Shown here: positions 5,560-6,579 of the stretch, piece by piece | Position numbering within the stretch: the stretch's first letter is position 1 | Layout of the letters: the number at the start of each line of letters is the position of its first letter | Assembly: GCA_023145575.1 (NCBI GenBank) | Contig: JAGLDN010000467.1 | Span: forward strand, 1-6,579 | Reading direction: 5' to 3' | Length of the DNA: 6,579 nucleotides | Source: Psychromonas sp. | GTDB taxonomy: Bacteria > Pseudomonadota > Gammaproteobacteria > Enterobacterales > Psychromonadaceae | Notes under the pieces: model-generated | Told to the model about the DNA's origin: nothing | Seen by the model: only the letters and a program-made list of their open reading frames with translations | Databases searched by the model: none | Position numbers and translations under genes: made by a program

Positions 5560-5959
5560 TTAGCAGAATTGTTCAATGAACACCCTAACTATGCAGGATT
5601 CAATAACCTCAATGAGAAAATATTTGCTGTGAGCGTCTTTAGATATAATGATAACATAAATAGCCACTGACAGATGCTTTTGCATACAGAGACTTTTACA
5701 TTAATTATGGTGGATCTAATAACTTCGGTTGATAGAGTTCTTTTCGGTGCAACATTTCCCTTACCAAGAGTGAATACTCGCTATGAAAAGTTGCGATTAA
5801 ACAAAGAGCGTAAATCAGTGATGTATTTGAGATCCTGATCCAACTAGCAGTGATGAAAGATCCTTTGAAAAGCTCTGGCAGATTTCACAATAATTGCAAG
5901 GATTTCGCTATAGCGTTCATGATGAACTTGGGGATCTCAGATACACAACTCTTCAAATA
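5560..5959 (+). pseudogene. Decayed gene of unknown function, with stops and a frameshift
   Basis: From the MITE border one frame reads LAELFNEHPNYAGFNNLNEK, IFAVSVFRYNDNINSH, an in-frame TGA (5668-5670), QMLLHTETFTLIMVDLITSV and ATFPLPRVNTRYEKLRLNKE, then TGA at 5836. A shift by one base at about 5830 continues as DPDPTSSDERSFEKLWQISQ, TAA at 5891, then LQGFRYSVHDELGDLRYTTL and TAA at 5960. The composition is protein-like over about 130 codons. I do not recognise the family. The longest piece with its own ATG is 5674-5838 (54 codons). No start or ribosome site is evident at the left, where the inverted-repeat element ends, so the 5' part may have been lost or displaced. Confidence 0.35.
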
Positions 5960-6160
5960 TAATATAAGAATATTCGCCTGTAGAGTTATGCCCCCTCTCA
6001 TCACGTAATATAATGATCAAGACATACAAATCGGTAATCGCGTGATCCATCATCACTATTCGTCGATGTTGTGGATCGTTGTTTGCCGCATTCCAAAATA
6101 GAGACTCTGTGATTTGCTGATGACACTAACAATATGATCAACAGAGGTATTAAGTATCAT
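5937..6160 (-). pseudogene. Possible small decayed gene of unknown function
   Basis: On the minus strand the ATG at 6160 opens a frame reading MILNTSVDHIVSVISKSQ, which closes at TAG 6058-6056. A neighbouring frame, open from about 6125, reads ITESLFWNAANNDPQHRRIV followed by MMDHAITDLYVLIIILRDER and ends EYSYIIFEELCI at TGA (5939-5937). One frameshift near 6110 would join them into a protein of roughly 70 residues. I recognise no family. The best ribosome-site candidate (AAGGA) is too far from the ATG. It could be chance, although its convergent plus-strand neighbour overlaps it by only about 25 bases. Confidence 0.25.
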
Positions 6161-6221
6161 ATTGAATTATTTAACTTATCCTTCTCTTTTTTGTATTACT
6201 TGATCTGTGTGATTAAGTCTC

Positions 6222-6328
6222 TATATCGTGGAAACTCAAGGGCTTTATCTAGTCGACGCTCGGGATCTAAGCAAAGTCGAAATTGAATGAGCTCTCAACG
6301 ATTAGCGAAGTTAATCGTTTGGCATTAG
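6222..6328 (+). repeat. TATACCC-type repeat, first of two tandem copies
   Basis: It starts TATATCGTGGAAACTCAAG, continues GCTCGGGATCTAAGCAAAG and ends TCAACGATTAGCGAAGTTAA then TCGTTTGGCATTAG. The copy at 6346 follows the same order. The last 34 bases of the two copies agree at 27 positions. Near its end, AACGATTAGC and GTTAATCGTT form a 10 bp stem (one G-T pair) around GAA (6297-6319). Confidence 0.7.
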
Positions 6329-6345
6329 TTTAAATAAAAAACATT

Positions 6346-6453
6346 TATACCCGTGTTACTTCAAAGTGCTCTGTCAGGCTTTAGCTCGAGGATCAGAGCA
6401 AGGCATAACATAAGGCCTATCAACGATTAGCTACGCTAATCATTTGTCGGTAG
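6346..6453 (+). repeat. TATACCC-type repeat, second tandem copy
   Basis: It starts TATACCCGTGTTACTTCAAA, continues TAGCTCGAGGATCAGAGCAA and ends TCAACGATTAGCTACGCTAA then TCATTTGTCGGTAG. It contains a perfect 7 bp stem, GATTAGC-TAC-GCTAATC (6425-6441). It is the copy closest to the one at 4112. Its first 25 bases also resemble the tips of the inverted-repeat element at 5458-5557. Confidence 0.7.
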
Positions 6454-6477
6454 AATTAACGAGAACATGTTAATTCT
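6452..6477. repeat. Perfect 9 bp inverted repeat, possible weak terminator or operator
   Basis: AGAATTAAC (6452-6460) and GTTAATTCT (6469-6477) are exact complements around an 8-base loop, followed by TTT on the plus strand and preceded by few A-rich bases. The stem is AT-rich, so it would be a weak intrinsic terminator. A binding site for a dimeric regulator is equally possible. Confidence 0.4.
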
Positions 6478-6500
6478 TTTATTGTTACTCACTTTTCGAC

Positions 6501-6577
6501 TGTTATAACGCAGGACTGGTATTTGAGTTAAAGCCCCGAAGGGCAAGGTAACTTGCACAAATTAGCGTTGTTATAAA
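6501..6577. repeat. attC-like imperfect hairpin at the right edge
   Basis: TTATAAC (6503-6509) followed by GC pairs with GCGTT then GTTATAA (6570-6576). Further in, ATTTG (6521-6525) pairs with CAAAT (6558-6562), and GCCC-CGAA-GGGC (6533-6544) forms a central stem-loop. Nested, interrupted arms with extra-helical bases are typical of integron cassette attC sites, and TTATAACAACGC on the minus strand recalls Vibrio-type repeats. The core GTTATAA does not fit the GTTRRRY consensus, however, and no second site is visible, so a plain intergenic hairpin is possible. Confidence 0.35.
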
Positions 6578-6579
6578 AT

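Noticed and set aside
1..6579. tRNA or rRNA genes
   Set aside because: I saw no cloverleaf with a GTTCRA T-loop and conserved D-arm, and no rRNA-like GC-rich stretch.

Overview
The window is AT-rich DNA from what looks like a marine gammaproteobacterium (Shewanella, Moritella, Colwellia or Vibrio-like). I infer this from the base composition, the IS3 and IS256 types present, the short TATACCC-type intergenic repeats, and a carboxynorspermidine decarboxylase gene, which belongs to a norspermidine/spermidine pathway common in Vibrio and its relatives. The genus cannot be fixed from the sequence alone. Only two genes look intact. Much of the rest is layered mobile-element debris.

Layout, left to right. 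Positions 1-511 hold the 5' end of a frameshifted IS3-family element (minus strand) inserted into the 3' end of an IS256-family transposase gene, which ends at its own terminal repeat. Positions 630-800 hold an array of 31-33 bp tandem repeats with an 11 bp sub-period. Positions 917-1063 hold an IS3 OrfA remnant. A 1331 bp heavily decayed IS256-family element (1091-2421) follows, with both terminal repeats still visible and an imperfect 8 bp target duplication. Positions 2422-2640 resemble the tail of an IS3 OrfB. Positions 2606-2755 hold a short frame with a 29 bp direct repeat.

The first intact gene (2951-3814, +) encodes a 287-residue protein of unknown function. It has a long N-terminal region and a C-terminal ribbon-helix-helix-like segment whose layout recalls MatP. 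A MITE-like element (3895-4062) and a copy of a TATACCC-type repeat (4112-4186) follow it. The second intact gene is nspC (minus, 4303-5427). It stands alone, without the carboxynorspermidine dehydrogenase expected to make its substrate. A 100 bp inverted-repeat element sits about 30 bp upstream of its start and may carry its promoter.

The right end (5560-6579) holds two decayed reading frames that I could not identify, two tandem copies of a ~107 bp repeat related to the one at 4112, a perfect 9 bp inverted repeat, and an attC-like imperfect hairpin at the very edge. No operon is visible. The region reads as an accessory or decaying chromosomal segment in which nspC and the ribbon-helix-helix protein persist among transposon remains.
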